In this document: piece after piece, positions 1 to 5,779 of the stretch
How positions within the stretch are numbered: the first letter of the stretch is position 1
How the letters are laid out: every line of letters begins with the position of its first letter
Assembly (NCBI GenBank): GCA_002049945.1
Contig: MVCT01000047.1
Coordinates: 1-9,491, forward strand
Length of the DNA stretch: 9,491 nucleotides
From: Candidatus Cloacimonas sp. 4484_140
GTDB taxonomy: Bacteria > Cloacimonadota > Cloacimonadia > JGIOTU-2
Reading direction: 5' to 3'
Made by a program: the position numbers and the translations under genes
Notes under the pieces: model-generated
Told to the model about the DNA's origin: nothing
Seen by the model: the letters and a program-made list of their open reading frames with translations, nothing else
Database searches by the model: none

Positions 1-464
1 AAAGGAATGTAAAAAGAATCAGCATCAGTTACAAATTCAACTGGGGTAGTAAAATCTTCATAGTCATCCGTACTAATGCTATCCCAAGTTGTTGAACCAA
101 CCGACCAATCAATGAGAAGTTTGTATGCATGAATATTTATATCTGTTTCGAGGTGTGACTTCCTTTCAAAGAGGATTTCACAACTTTCAAACGAGGTGGA
201 ATCAAGCCATGTTGTATCCGGTAATGTACCGAACCTCATCAACGACCTGGTTTTCACTCCATTGAAGTTTCCGACCAGCATCACGGAATTTGAAGAATAA
301 ATTCCAATCGTATCCGTGAATGATCTTTCAAAAGTGATAGCAGTTAAAATAGTATCTGATACTATCACAACATCCTGATCGTACCCCATGTAATTATTTT
401 TTTGAGTACATGAAACAATAACGACCAAAAGTACGAGAATCATAATTGAAATAAACTTATTCAT
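1..464 (-). CDS. Partial lipoprotein with a DNRLRE-like domain (C-terminus outside window)
   Basis: The first 154 codons are visible, reading leftward from an ATG at 464-462; the gene runs off the left edge. A weak AAGG lies 7 bases before the start. Residues 1-18 form a short hydrophobic signal ending in a lipobox (VIVSC, Cys19), so the product should be exported and lipidated. After a short linker, residues 37-130 follow the pattern of DNRLRE / disaggregatase-related domains: an early threonine-rich strand, then VMLVG (61-65), RSLMRF (73-78), LP, an acidic strand with EILFER (96-101), then IHAYKLLIDW (111-120) and TTWDS (125-129). Such domains are usually beta-sandwich modules of secreted or surface proteins and are often linked to carbohydrate binding. 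The lipoprotein call is firm. The domain call rests on pattern memory, and the function is unknown. Its promoter would have to lie in the DnaA-box-rich region downstream of dnaA. Confidence 0.75.
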   Translation of the reverse strand, partial: MNKFISIMILVLLVVIVSCTQKNNYMGYDQDVVIVSDTILTAITFERSFTDTIGIYSSNSVMLVGNFNGVKTRSLMRFGTLPDTTWLDSTSFESCEILFERKSHLETDINIHAYKLLIDWSVGSTTWDSISTDDYEDFTTPVEFVTDADSFYIP

Positions 465-529
465 ATTGAAACCTTTTCTTATCTAAAATAATATAAACAT
501 AACAGTAGTCTTTATAGGCACAGTGGATT

Positions 530-538
530 TGTGGAAAA
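530..538 (-). promoter_or_regulatory. DnaA box, variant (TTTTCCACA)
   Basis: Nine bases on the minus strand match TTWTNCACA. This box lies between the lipoprotein and dnaA, about 65 bp upstream of the lipoprotein start, so DnaA binding could also affect that gene. Confidence 0.45.
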
Positions 539-542
539 CACT

Positions 543-586
543 ACAGGATGCCTGAAAACATTATGTTTCGCAGCATAATATCCTGT
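543..586. repeat. Two-part inverted repeat (hairpin) between dnaA and the lipoprotein
   Basis: The outer arms ACAGGAT (543-549) and ATCCTGT (580-586) are perfectly complementary. Inside them ATTATG (560-565) pairs with CATAAT (574-579) around an 8-base loop, leaving a 10-base bulge on one side. On the minus strand it follows dnaA and is succeeded by AGTGTTTTCC, which is only a short T run, so it is a poor intrinsic terminator. It could end the dnaA transcript, or be a structural part of the origin. Confidence 0.4.
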
Positions 587-611
587 GGAAGAAATTGTTG
601 ATAAACTGGAC

Positions 612-620
612 TTATTCACA
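612..620 (+). promoter_or_regulatory. DnaA box (TTATTCACA)
   Basis: Exact match to the consensus TTATNCACA. It is followed by a more GC-rich stretch (621-630) and then an AT-rich run containing CTAATAATATTAA (637-649), an order that recalls the box / GC cluster / DnaA-trio layout of basal unwinding systems. The trio part is weak. Confidence 0.55.
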
Positions 621-686
621 CGGAAGAGTGATAAATCTAATAATATTAACTCAGTCACGGGTTTACGCACACCATTGCACACAGTT

Positions 687-695
687 TGTGGATAA
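687..695 (-). promoter_or_regulatory. Consensus DnaA box (TTATCCACA)
   Basis: Perfect nine-base DnaA box on the minus strand, 27 bases beyond the dnaA stop codon. Confidence 0.7.
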
Positions 696-721
696 CTTAT
701 TGAATAACCATTTTTCATTTT

Positions 722-2056
722 TTATTGGAGTATCATTTCTGTGATTTCTTTTATTTTGCTTTTGAGATTATTATCTTTATCGATCTTTTGAGAGATGATC
801 TTTTTTGCATGAATAATAGTGGTGTGATCTTTCTTATTATAATGATTAGCGATCTCAAGCAAAGAAATATGTGGTATGAGTTTTGCAGACAGATACATTG
901 CGATCTGGCGAGGAAAAGCGATCTCCTTCTTTCGTGTTGGTTCTTTTATCTGGTTTTTTCCTATTTCAAAATATTTTGCTACTTCCTCCTGAATAAGATC
1001 AAGAGTGACAGGACGCTTACGATTTGCCATCATATCTTCGAGTATTTGCTTTACATAAGCAAGTTCGATCTGGTGTGGTTTGACTTTTTTATATGATGAG
1101 AAGGCAAGAATTTTTATGAGAGAGCCCTCAAGCTGTCGAATATTATCATCAAAATTTTCTGCAATGAACTCAAGAACTTCGGGTTTCAAAGTGATATTTT
1201 CTTCGACACATTTCTGTCGCAGGATAGCAACGCGTGTTTCATAATTTGGCCGCTTTATATCAGCAAGAAGTCCCCATTCAAATCTTGAGATAAGCCGGTC
1301 TTGTAACTTCTTGATCTCTTTGGGAGGACGGTCGCTTGTAAGAATGATCTGCTTTTTGGCATTATAAAGTGTATTGAATGTATGAAAGAATTCTTCCTGA
1401 CTTCCTTCTTTTCCGGCAAGGAATTGGATGTCATCAATCATTAGGATGTCGTATGTTCGGAACTTCTTTCTGAAATTTATTGTAGTATTTGTTTGGATTG
1501 CAGAGATCATCTCGTTTGTGAAGTCTTCGGTGGAAGTATAAAGAACACGTTTGTTAATTTTGTTATTTACTATTGAATTGCCAACTGCCTGCATGAGGTG
1601 CGTTTTGCCAAGCCCGACACCGCCGTAAATAAACAGAGGATTGTAAATTTTACCGGATTTGTCGGCGACTGCTTGTGCGGCAGAAAAAGCAAAATGATTA
1701 TTATTGCCGACCACGAATCTCTCAAATGTATATCTTGGATTGAGACCATTATCTTTAGAGGAACCGGTAACAGACGATTTCGAAAATGAGTAATTGCCTG
1801 GAGCTTCTGAAGCAGAACCAATGAAATCAACGGAAATTTTTTCTGCGGTGAGATTATATGCTATTTCCTCGATGAAAGATTTATAATGTTGGTCAAGCCA
1901 GTCTGCAAAGAATTTGGTGGGAGCTTTTACTGTGAGTGTATTGCCAACAAGACTGAATCCATTTGTTTTATCAAACCATGTAGAATAGGTTTGAGGATCT
2001 ACCTGAACTTTTATCTCATCGAGAATCTGTTTCCACAATCCTAAAGATCCAGCCAT
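722..2056 (-). CDS. dnaA: Chromosomal replication initiator protein DnaA
   Basis: A complete 444-residue DnaA, normal length for the family. It binds DnaA boxes at the origin, forms an ATP-dependent filament, opens the DNA and helps load the replicative helicase. Domain I spans about 1-80 (LWKQILDEI near the start). A short linker, about 81-105, is followed by the AAA+ domain with Walker A GGVGLGKTH (145-153), Walker B LMIDDIQF (205-212), sensor I LTSD (239-242), the arginine-finger segment LISRFEWGL (255-263) and sensor II NIRQLEGSL (305-313). Domain IV has the DNA-binding signature DHTTIIHA (410-417), with basic RKKEIAFPRQIAMYL before it. The ATG at 2056 has no good ribosome-binding site, and an in-frame stop lies three codons upstream. 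TTG at codon 7 (giving MWKQILDEI) is an alternative start. No dnaN follows; the next gene on this strand is a lipoprotein. DnaA boxes in 2057-2388 suggest autoregulation. Confidence 0.98.
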   Translation of the reverse strand: MAGSLGLWKQILDEIKVQVDPQTYSTWFDKTNGFSLVGNTLTVKAPTKFFADWLDQHYKSFIEEIAYNLTAEKISVDFIGSASEAPGNYSFSKSSVTGSSKDNGLNPRYTFERFVVGNNNHFAFSAAQAVADKSGKIYNPLFIYGGVGLGKTHLMQAVGNSIVNNKINKRVLYTSTEDFTNEMISAIQTNTTINFRKKFRTYDILMIDDIQFLAGKEGSQEEFFHTFNTLYNAKKQIILTSDRPPKEIKKLQDRLISRFEWGLLADIKRPNYETRVAILRQKCVEENITLKPEVLEFIAENFDDNIRQLEGSLIKILAFSSYKKVKPHQIELAYVKQILEDMMANRKRPVTLDLIQEEVAKYFEIGKNQIKEPTRKKEIAFPRQIAMYLSAKLIPHISLLEIANHYNKKDHTTIIHAKKIISQKIDKDNNLKSKIKEITEMILQ

Positions 2057-2116
2057 AGACAGTTATCAACCTTTTATGTTACTAAATATCAGGGAGATAC
2101 GAAATCCACTACAATG

Positions 2117-2125
2117 TTATCCACA
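2117..2125 (+). promoter_or_regulatory. Consensus DnaA box (TTATCCACA)
   Basis: Perfect match, 60 bases upstream of the dnaA start. It is the first of a tandem pair with 2129-2137. Close boxes like these are typical of both origin unwinding sites and dnaA autoregulation. Confidence 0.75.
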
Positions 2126-2128
2126 GAA

Positions 2129-2137
2129 TTATCAACA
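2129..2137 (+). promoter_or_regulatory. Near-consensus DnaA box (TTATCAACA)
   Basis: One mismatch to TTATNCACA. It follows the perfect box at 2117-2125 after only 3 bases and in the same direction, which supports it as a cooperative second site. Confidence 0.45.
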
Positions 2138-2206
2138 GTTTGTAAACAGTTGTAATTAGCTATTATTCAGGAGGATACAAAACTAAACACCATCTGAACA
2201 ATTTGG

Positions 2207-2215
2207 TTATCCACA
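2207..2215 (+). promoter_or_regulatory. Consensus DnaA box (TTATCCACA)
   Basis: Perfect match. It lies next to the most AT-rich part of the divergent region (2236-2254), a plausible place for strand opening. Confidence 0.75.
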
Positions 2216-2255
2216 TTTTTGTGAATCTCACACTCTAAAAATTTTTTCAAAAAAG

Positions 2256-2273
2256 GGAGTTTTATATAACTCC
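2256..2273 (-). terminator. Hairpin followed by a T run on the minus strand (possible weak terminator)
   Basis: GGAGTT (2256-2261) and AACTCC (2268-2273) form a perfect 6-bp stem with a 6-base loop. Read on the minus strand the stem is followed by C and then six Ts, as in an intrinsic terminator, though the stem is short. It would act on minus-strand RNA started between it and the M23 gene, ahead of dnaA. It could equally be part of the origin's unwinding region. Confidence 0.3.
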
Positions 2274-2334
2274 TGTCAACAAAAATTTCCATATCGGCAA
2301 ATTTTATATCTCCCGGTTCAGAAATCCCGTTAAT

Positions 2335-2387
2335 TTATACATAAACTAATGGAGAATAATTTCCGTTTATTCCACAACTTATACATA
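2335..2387 (+). repeat. Direct repeat TTATACATA, two copies (2335-2343 and 2379-2387)
   Basis: The same nine bases occur twice, 44 bp start to start, just before the M23 gene. Each differs from the DnaA-box consensus TTATNCACA at position 8 only. They may be low-affinity DnaA sites at the outer edge of the origin, or promoter elements, since they are AT-rich. Confidence 0.35.
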
Positions 2388-2390
2388 CTT

Positions 2391-2398
2391 GGAGGGAG
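2391..2398 (+). promoter_or_regulatory. Ribosome-binding site that decides the M23 start
   Basis: GGAGGGAG is a strong Shine-Dalgarno sequence. It lies 8 bases before TTG at 2407, and too far before the ATGs at 2422 and 2470. A possible TTG at 2389 would put the motif inside the gene, so that start is unlikely. Confidence 0.55.
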
Positions 2399-2406
2399 CG
2401 AAAAAC

Positions 2407-3417
2407 TTGACATTCATAATAATGAAAAAGCAAATTAACGAAAGAAAAATATTAATAATTTTAAATGAAATGAGTAACAAAAAAAGCTGGCATATACTAA
2501 TTACGAGCAATTCTTCGACTGGAGTGAAGGGGTTTCATGTATCGAAACCATTGATTCTTTTCCTTGTGATTTTTGTTTCGGTCTTTGTCATCACCACCGG
2601 AGTGATAACATATTTTTTTGTCAGCAGCGAGATTGACAGGCACCAATTACTAGAGCTTCAAGATCATAATATTAAACTCAAAACAGAGATGACGAGAATA
2701 AATTCCCTGCTCGACACCATGCAATCCGAGCTGGAGAACGTTCAGGAAAAAGATAAAGAAGTAAGAGAGCTTGAGGGATTGCGTTCAATCGATGATGATA
2801 TTCGCCAGATGGGTGTTGGTGGTATTCAGTATTTTGACTCGACATTTTTCTCTGTGGACAAGGAACTCTTTGATATACATAATAGTGTTCTGAACAAAAT
2901 AGATGCTTTCACACGACAGATAGATTTTGAAAAATTCAGCTTTTCTGAAATCTCAAATTACCTTACAGTAAAGAATACAATCTATAGCCACACCCCTTCG
3001 ATAAAACCGACCTATGGGCGGATTTCACAAGGGTACGGATACCGGGTTCATCCAATCTATGATGTAAGGCATTTCCATCATGGAGTTGACATTGCGAACA
3101 GGGAGGGCTCTGTAATCTATGCTACAGCGGATGGTAAAGTTGTCGATAAGGGCTATCACAAAGATTATGGATATTATTTGCTGATTGATCACGGATATGG
3201 CTATAAAACCTTCTATGGCCATTTTAGGAAGAGGTTTGTAAACACAGGACAGGAAGTAACAAAATATCAAATAATCGGAGAAATGGGCTCGACCGGAACA
3301 TCAACAGGTTCTCACCTTCATTACGAAGTGCGGTTTTACGGCAAGAGCACCAACCCGATAAACTATTTCAATAAAAAGAAATCTACGATTTATGTAGATA
3401 AAAGATATCTTTCATAA
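2407..3417 (+). CDS. Membrane-anchored M23 (LytM/peptidase family) murein endopeptidase
   Basis: Cell-wall hydrolase of 336 residues from TTG 2407, the start best placed for the upstream GGAGGGAG. Homologues of this type usually begin near the MSNKKSW segment, so ATG 2470 is an alternative, but it has no ribosome-binding site. One transmembrane helix lies at about 48-72, then a charged coiled coil at about 75-125 in the periplasm, then the LytM domain from about 200. The zinc ligands are complete: HHGVD (His224, Asp228) and HLH (His303, His305), plus the catalytic-site YGH (His272). This implies an active enzyme that cuts peptide cross-links, rather than a degenerate EnvC/NlpD-type activator. 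It is the first gene rightward from the putative origin. The stop is 15 bases before thiN, so they are probably cotranscribed. Confidence 0.9.
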   Translation: MTFIIMKKQINERKILIILNEMSNKKSWHILITSNSSTGVKGFHVSKPLILFLVIFVSVFVITTGVITYFFVSSEIDRHQLLELQDHNIKLKTEMTRINSLLDTMQSELENVQEKDKEVRELEGLRSIDDDIRQMGVGGIQYFDSTFFSVDKELFDIHNSVLNKIDAFTRQIDFEKFSFSEISNYLTVKNTIYSHTPSIKPTYGRISQGYGYRVHPIYDVRHFHHGVDIANREGSVIYATADGKVVDKGYHKDYGYYLLIDHGYGYKTFYGHFRKRFVNTGQEVTKYQIIGEMGSTGTSTGSHLHYEVRFYGKSTNPINYFNKKKSTIYVDKRYLS

Positions 3418-3434
3418 CGATTTTATCGTATCTT
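3402..3434 (+). promoter_or_regulatory. Possible RNA hairpin over the thiN start
   Basis: AAGATA (3402-3407) can pair with TATCTT (3429-3434), which includes the first two bases of the thiN TTG codon. Inside it ACGAT (3417-3421) pairs with ATCGT (3425-3429) in a competing stem. Together with the missing ribosome-binding site this could limit thiN initiation. It does not resemble a thiamine (THI-box) riboswitch; the space is far too small. Confidence 0.25.
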
Positions 3435-4062
3435 GAAAAAAGCATTTATTTTCTGTAATAATAACTATATTGATTTTGCCATGGGCTTTGTTTTGGATGG
3501 CACGATCATAGCCGTGGACGGAGGTGCAGATTTCCTTCTCAGCCAAGATATTATACCCCAAGTTCTCATTGGAGATTTTGATTCCATATCAGATAATTCT
3601 TTGGACGAACTGAAGAAAAAATCAGAGATTTTGCAGTTTTCCAAAGAAAAGGATAAAACGGATAGCGAACTCGCTCTTGATTATTGTGTTGATGAGCATT
3701 ATAATTCAGTAACAATGGTCAATGCGGTGAATGGTCGGCTCGAGCATTCGCTGGCGAATATTTTTTTAATAGAAAATTTTGTGCAAAAAGGGCTTTCGCT
3801 TCATTTTATTAATAAAGAAAATGAAATCTTTGTGCTAAACGGTCCAGATGGGATAGAGCTTGCTTGCAGAAAGGGCTCAGAAATTTCTTTGATCCCTCTC
3901 ACCGAGCAGGTTAAAATAGGGCTAATCAAGGGTTTTAAATATCCCCTGCAGAACGAGATCTTGTTCAGGACGCAAACGCGCGGCATTAGTAATGTAGCAG
4001 AAAACGAGAAGCTTTCAGTAAAGATCGCGTCAGGAATTTTATTAATTGTGCGAGGAAGATAA
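3433..4062 (+). CDS. thiN: Thiamine pyrophosphokinase
   Basis: Transfers pyrophosphate from ATP to thiamine to make thiamine diphosphate, in the cytoplasm. Length 209 residues, normal for the family. Motifs are DGGAD (29-33), the metal-binding IGDFDS (46-51), KDKTDSELAL (73-82), GRLEHSLAN (101-109) and, near the C-terminus, RGISN (183-187). The family usually has Asp-His in the GRxDH motif; here it is Glu-His (Glu104), a conservative change. The start is TTG at 3433, which gives the expected N-terminus MKKAFIF; the next ATG would remove the first strand. No Shine-Dalgarno sequence is visible, so translation may depend on coupling to the M23 gene 15 bases upstream. The stop abuts the xseB start with no gap. 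Confidence 0.93.
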   Translation: MKKAFIFCNNNYIDFAMGFVLDGTIIAVDGGADFLLSQDIIPQVLIGDFDSISDNSLDELKKKSEILQFSKEKDKTDSELALDYCVDEHYNSVTMVNAVNGRLEHSLANIFLIENFVQKGLSLHFINKENEIFVLNGPDGIELACRKGSEISLIPLTEQVKIGLIKGFKYPLQNEILFRTQTRGISNVAENEKLSVKIASGILLIVRGR

Positions 4063-4266
4063 ATGGCAGAAATAAAGTTTGAAAAAGCACTAGAGAGACT
4101 TCAGGAAATCGTGGAAAAACTCGAAGAAGGAAATATTGATATCGAAAAATCTTTGGAATTTTATGAAGAGGGAATCGGTCTAATAAAACAATGTTCCTCA
4201 AAATTGAAAAAGATCGAGAATAAGATCGCTCTTCTTAACGAGATAGACGGGGATGAGAGCACATAA
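4063..4266 (+). CDS. xseB: Exodeoxyribonuclease VII small subunit
   Basis: Sixty-seven residues, typical for XseB. The protein is one helical hairpin. FEKALERLQEIVEKLEEG (6-23) is the family signature, followed by a short turn and SLEFYEEGIGLIKQCSSKL (30-48). Several XseB chains bind the helical arm of XseA to form exonuclease VII, which degrades single-stranded DNA. Its ATG follows the thiN stop directly, with the site GAGGAAG inside the thiN 3' end. xseA is not in this window. The gene order xseB then ispA is common in bacteria, which supports both calls. Confidence 0.93.
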   Translation: MAEIKFEKALERLQEIVEKLEEGNIDIEKSLEFYEEGIGLIKQCSSKLKKIENKIALLNEIDGDEST

Positions 4267-4451
4267 AACGAATAAGGCGTTGATGTAGAAAAATATTATG
4301 AACCACGAAAAAAACAAAAAATTAATGAATTCCATTTTTCGCGATTCTCGCATGCCTCGGCGTAATGCAATGGAGACGGGTGCCTTGCGCCTGCAACGGA
4401 GTAGCGTAGTGAAGACGTGTGTTAAAATTATTTATTTGTAGGAGTAATCCA
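4267..4451. other. Intergenic gap between xseB and ispA with a GC-rich insert
   Basis: The gap is 185 bases in an otherwise close-packed gene run. The left part (4267-4345) is AT-rich, with GAACCACGAAAAAAAC at about 4300-4315. The right part (4346-4421) is a GC-rich imperfect tandem repeat. An AT-rich tail follows, with the ispA ribosome-binding site GGAG at 4441-4444. No riboswitch, tRNA or clear terminator is visible. Confidence 0.6.
4346..4421. repeat. Degenerate 39-bp tandem repeat, two units
   Basis: Units at 4346-4382 and 4385-4421 align at a fixed offset of 39 bases with about 25 of 37 positions identical. The best-matched cores are 4358-4382 and 4397-4421 (18 of 25), and most of their differences are transitions. 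The block is clearly more GC-rich than the flanking bases. Small hairpins are possible, for example TTGC/GCAA at 4385-4396. It reads open on the minus strand for 13 residues per unit, which follows from the period and is not evidence of a gene. It resembles a decayed dispersed intergenic repeat. Confidence 0.5.
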
Positions 4452-5342
4452 ATGACAAAAATGATGCGACTGAAAAAGGACGTGAAAGAAAAACGAGAAT
4501 TGGTCAATATTGTTATAGATCGCTTTTTACCTAGAAAGGATGAATATCCTAAAATAATTCATAAAGCAATGCGCTACACCCTTTTTGCTGGAGGCAAGCG
4601 CATCAGGCCCTATTTGACTATTACGACATACCAGCTATTCGGGCACATGGACAAGAAGATCCTGCCTGTCGCTTCTGCAATAGAACTCATTCATACCTAT
4701 TCGCTTATTCATGACGATCTTCCTGATATTGACGATGATGATCTTCGAAGAGGAAAGTCCGCAAACCACGTGGAATTCGGAGAGGATATTGCACTACTTG
4801 CAGGCGACGCCCTGATTGTAGAAGCTTTTCGGCTGATGCTCCAGCTCGATGTAAAACCGAAGTTCAAAGCTCAAATGATCTCTGAATTTGCAGAGATAAC
4901 CGGCAGCAAGGGGTTGATAGCCGGCCAGGTTGTCGATATTCTGAGCGAAGGAAAAAAGGTTAGCCACGAAACCCTCGACTACATACATATGAATAAAACC
5001 GCCAAGCTGATCTGCATGGCGATCCGATTTGGCGCTATAGTGAGTGAAGCAGGTGAAGATGACATGGAACGCATTACTGAATTCGGAGAAACCCTCGGGC
5101 TGCTTTTTCAGATCGTGGACGACATTCTGGATGTCGAGGGAATCACCCAAAAGATGGGCAAGCAATCCGGCAAGGATATAAAGGTCGGAAAAGCGACCTA
5201 TCCGCAAGTTTACGGAATGGCTAAAGCAAAGGAAAAACGTGACGAGCTCATGCTGAAGGCGCAGAACATTATTTCCTATTACGGACCAAAAGCGGAGTTC
5301 CTGAAAAAAATCTGTATCTATATTGCAACTCGTGAATTTTAA
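4452..5342 (+). CDS. ispA: Farnesyl / polyprenyl diphosphate synthase (IspA type)
   Basis: Condenses isopentenyl diphosphate with allylic diphosphates to make farnesyl (or geranylgeranyl) diphosphate for quinone and undecaprenyl synthesis. From ATG 4452, which has GGAG 7 bases upstream, the protein has 296 residues, as usual for IspA. Motifs are GGKRIRP (47-53), the first aspartate-rich motif DDLPDIDDDDLRRGK (88-102), GQVVD (158-162), the Lys-Thr pair (182-183), the second aspartate-rich motif DDILD (223-227) and GKDIKVGKATYP (240-251). The two extra residues inside the first Asp-rich motif are typical of bacterial FPP synthases. Chain length cannot be fixed from sequence alone. The open frame continues 11 codons upstream but has no ribosome-binding site there. 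Its stop overlaps the dut start in TAATG. Confidence 0.94.
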   Translation: MTKMMRLKKDVKEKRELVNIVIDRFLPRKDEYPKIIHKAMRYTLFAGGKRIRPYLTITTYQLFGHMDKKILPVASAIELIHTYSLIHDDLPDIDDDDLRRGKSANHVEFGEDIALLAGDALIVEAFRLMLQLDVKPKFKAQMISEFAEITGSKGLIAGQVVDILSEGKKVSHETLDYIHMNKTAKLICMAIRFGAIVSEAGEDDMERITEFGETLGLLFQIVDDILDVEGITQKMGKQSGKDIKVGKATYPQVYGMAKAKEKRDELMLKAQNIISYYGPKAEFLKKICIYIATREF

Positions 5343-5773
5343 TGATCAGTATAAAATTTAGAAAACTCACAAAAACAGCACAAACACCGCAAAAAATGAC
5401 AGAACATTCCTCTGGTTTTGACCTCTATGCAGACGTTGATGAACTTATTATACAACCCAAAGATGTGGTGCTTATCTCAACTGGCATCTCTCTGGAAATT
5501 CCTCCGGGCTACGAAGCGCAAGTTCGCCCACGAAGTGGGTTAGCTATCAAACACAAGATAGGAATTCTTAATTCACCAGGAACAATAGATGCAGATTATC
5601 GCGGAGAAGTGAAGGTGATCCTGTTCAATTTCGGAAACAAGCCGTTTGTTGTAGTGAGGGACATGCGGATCGCCCAGATGGTGTTTGCCAGAGCAGAATA
5701 TGCAGAATTAACCGAAAGCACTTCTTTAGAAGAGACAGAACGAAACGATGGCGGATTTGGGCACACGGGATAA
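5342..5773 (+). CDS. dut: Deoxyuridine 5'-triphosphate nucleotidohydrolase (dUTPase)
   Basis: Hydrolyses dUTP to dUMP and pyrophosphate, keeping uracil out of DNA and supplying dTMP synthesis. The 143 residues contain all five trimeric-dUTPase motifs: SGFDLYA (24-30), RPRSGLA (62-68), GTIDADYRGEV (80-90, with the catalytic Asp83), RIAQMVF (109-115) and the C-terminal arm RNDGGFGHTG (134-143). The ATG shares one base with the ispA stop and has no separate ribosome-binding site, which points to translational coupling. Confidence 0.97.
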   Translation: MISIKFRKLTKTAQTPQKMTEHSSGFDLYADVDELIIQPKDVVLISTGISLEIPPGYEAQVRPRSGLAIKHKIGILNSPGTIDADYRGEVKVILFNFGNKPFVVVRDMRIAQMVFARAEYAELTESTSLEETERNDGGFGHTG

Positions 5774-5779
5774 GCAAAC

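Larger units (their letters stand above)
512..721. other. Candidate left arm of oriC, downstream of dnaA
   Basis: This non-coding stretch follows the dnaA stop codon. It contains TTATCCACA (687-695, minus), TTATTCACA (612-620, plus) and TTTTCCACA (530-538, minus), all fitting the DnaA-box consensus TTWTNCACA. A weaker TCTTCCACA lies at 584-592 (minus). An AT-rich run at about 630-650 could be an unwinding element. A two-part hairpin sits at 543-586. Box density here and in 2057-2388, with dnaA between them, resembles bipartite origins known from other bacteria. That this is a working origin is an inference. Confidence 0.55.
2057..2388. other. Candidate right arm of oriC between divergent dnaA and M23 genes
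   Basis: This 332-base stretch has no gene. It carries two perfect TTATCCACA boxes (2117-2125 and 2207-2215), a TTATCAACA just 3 bases after the first (2129-2137), and two copies of TTATACATA (2335-2343, 2379-2387) that differ from TTATNCACA at one base. Long A and T runs occupy 2236-2254, and an inverted repeat lies at 2256-2273. All five boxes point the same way. Genes leave it in both directions, as expected at a bidirectional origin. I could not identify a convincing sigma-70 promoter for either flanking gene, although both must start here. Origin function is inferred, not shown. Confidence 0.65.

Noticed and set aside
512..718. Minus-strand open frame of 68 codons right after dnaA
   Set aside because: It consists of the DnaA-box region and hairpin, has no recognisable protein pattern, and no ribosome-binding site suggests translation.
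725..1096. Plus-strand frame of 123 codons opposite the 3' end of dnaA
   Set aside because: A shadow of dnaA: Phe/Leu/Ile-rich and antisense to conserved domain IV residues.
2407..2435. TTGACA at 2407-2412 as a -35 promoter box
   Set aside because: No acceptable -10 lies 16-18 bases further on, and the TTG is better explained as the M23 start codon. TTGACA on the minus strand at 2279-2274 likewise lacks a -10.
3402..3434. Thiamine riboswitch upstream of thiN
   Set aside because: Only 15 bases separate M23 from thiN, and no THI-box core is present.
4322..4507. Minus-strand open frame of 61 codons with a repeated 13-residue peptide
   Set aside because: The peptide repeat is only the 39-bp DNA repeat read in frame. 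The frame overlaps the well-supported ispA start.
4794..5207. Minus-strand frame of 137 codons opposite ispA
   Set aside because: It lies opposite the conserved ispA core and has no family pattern of its own.
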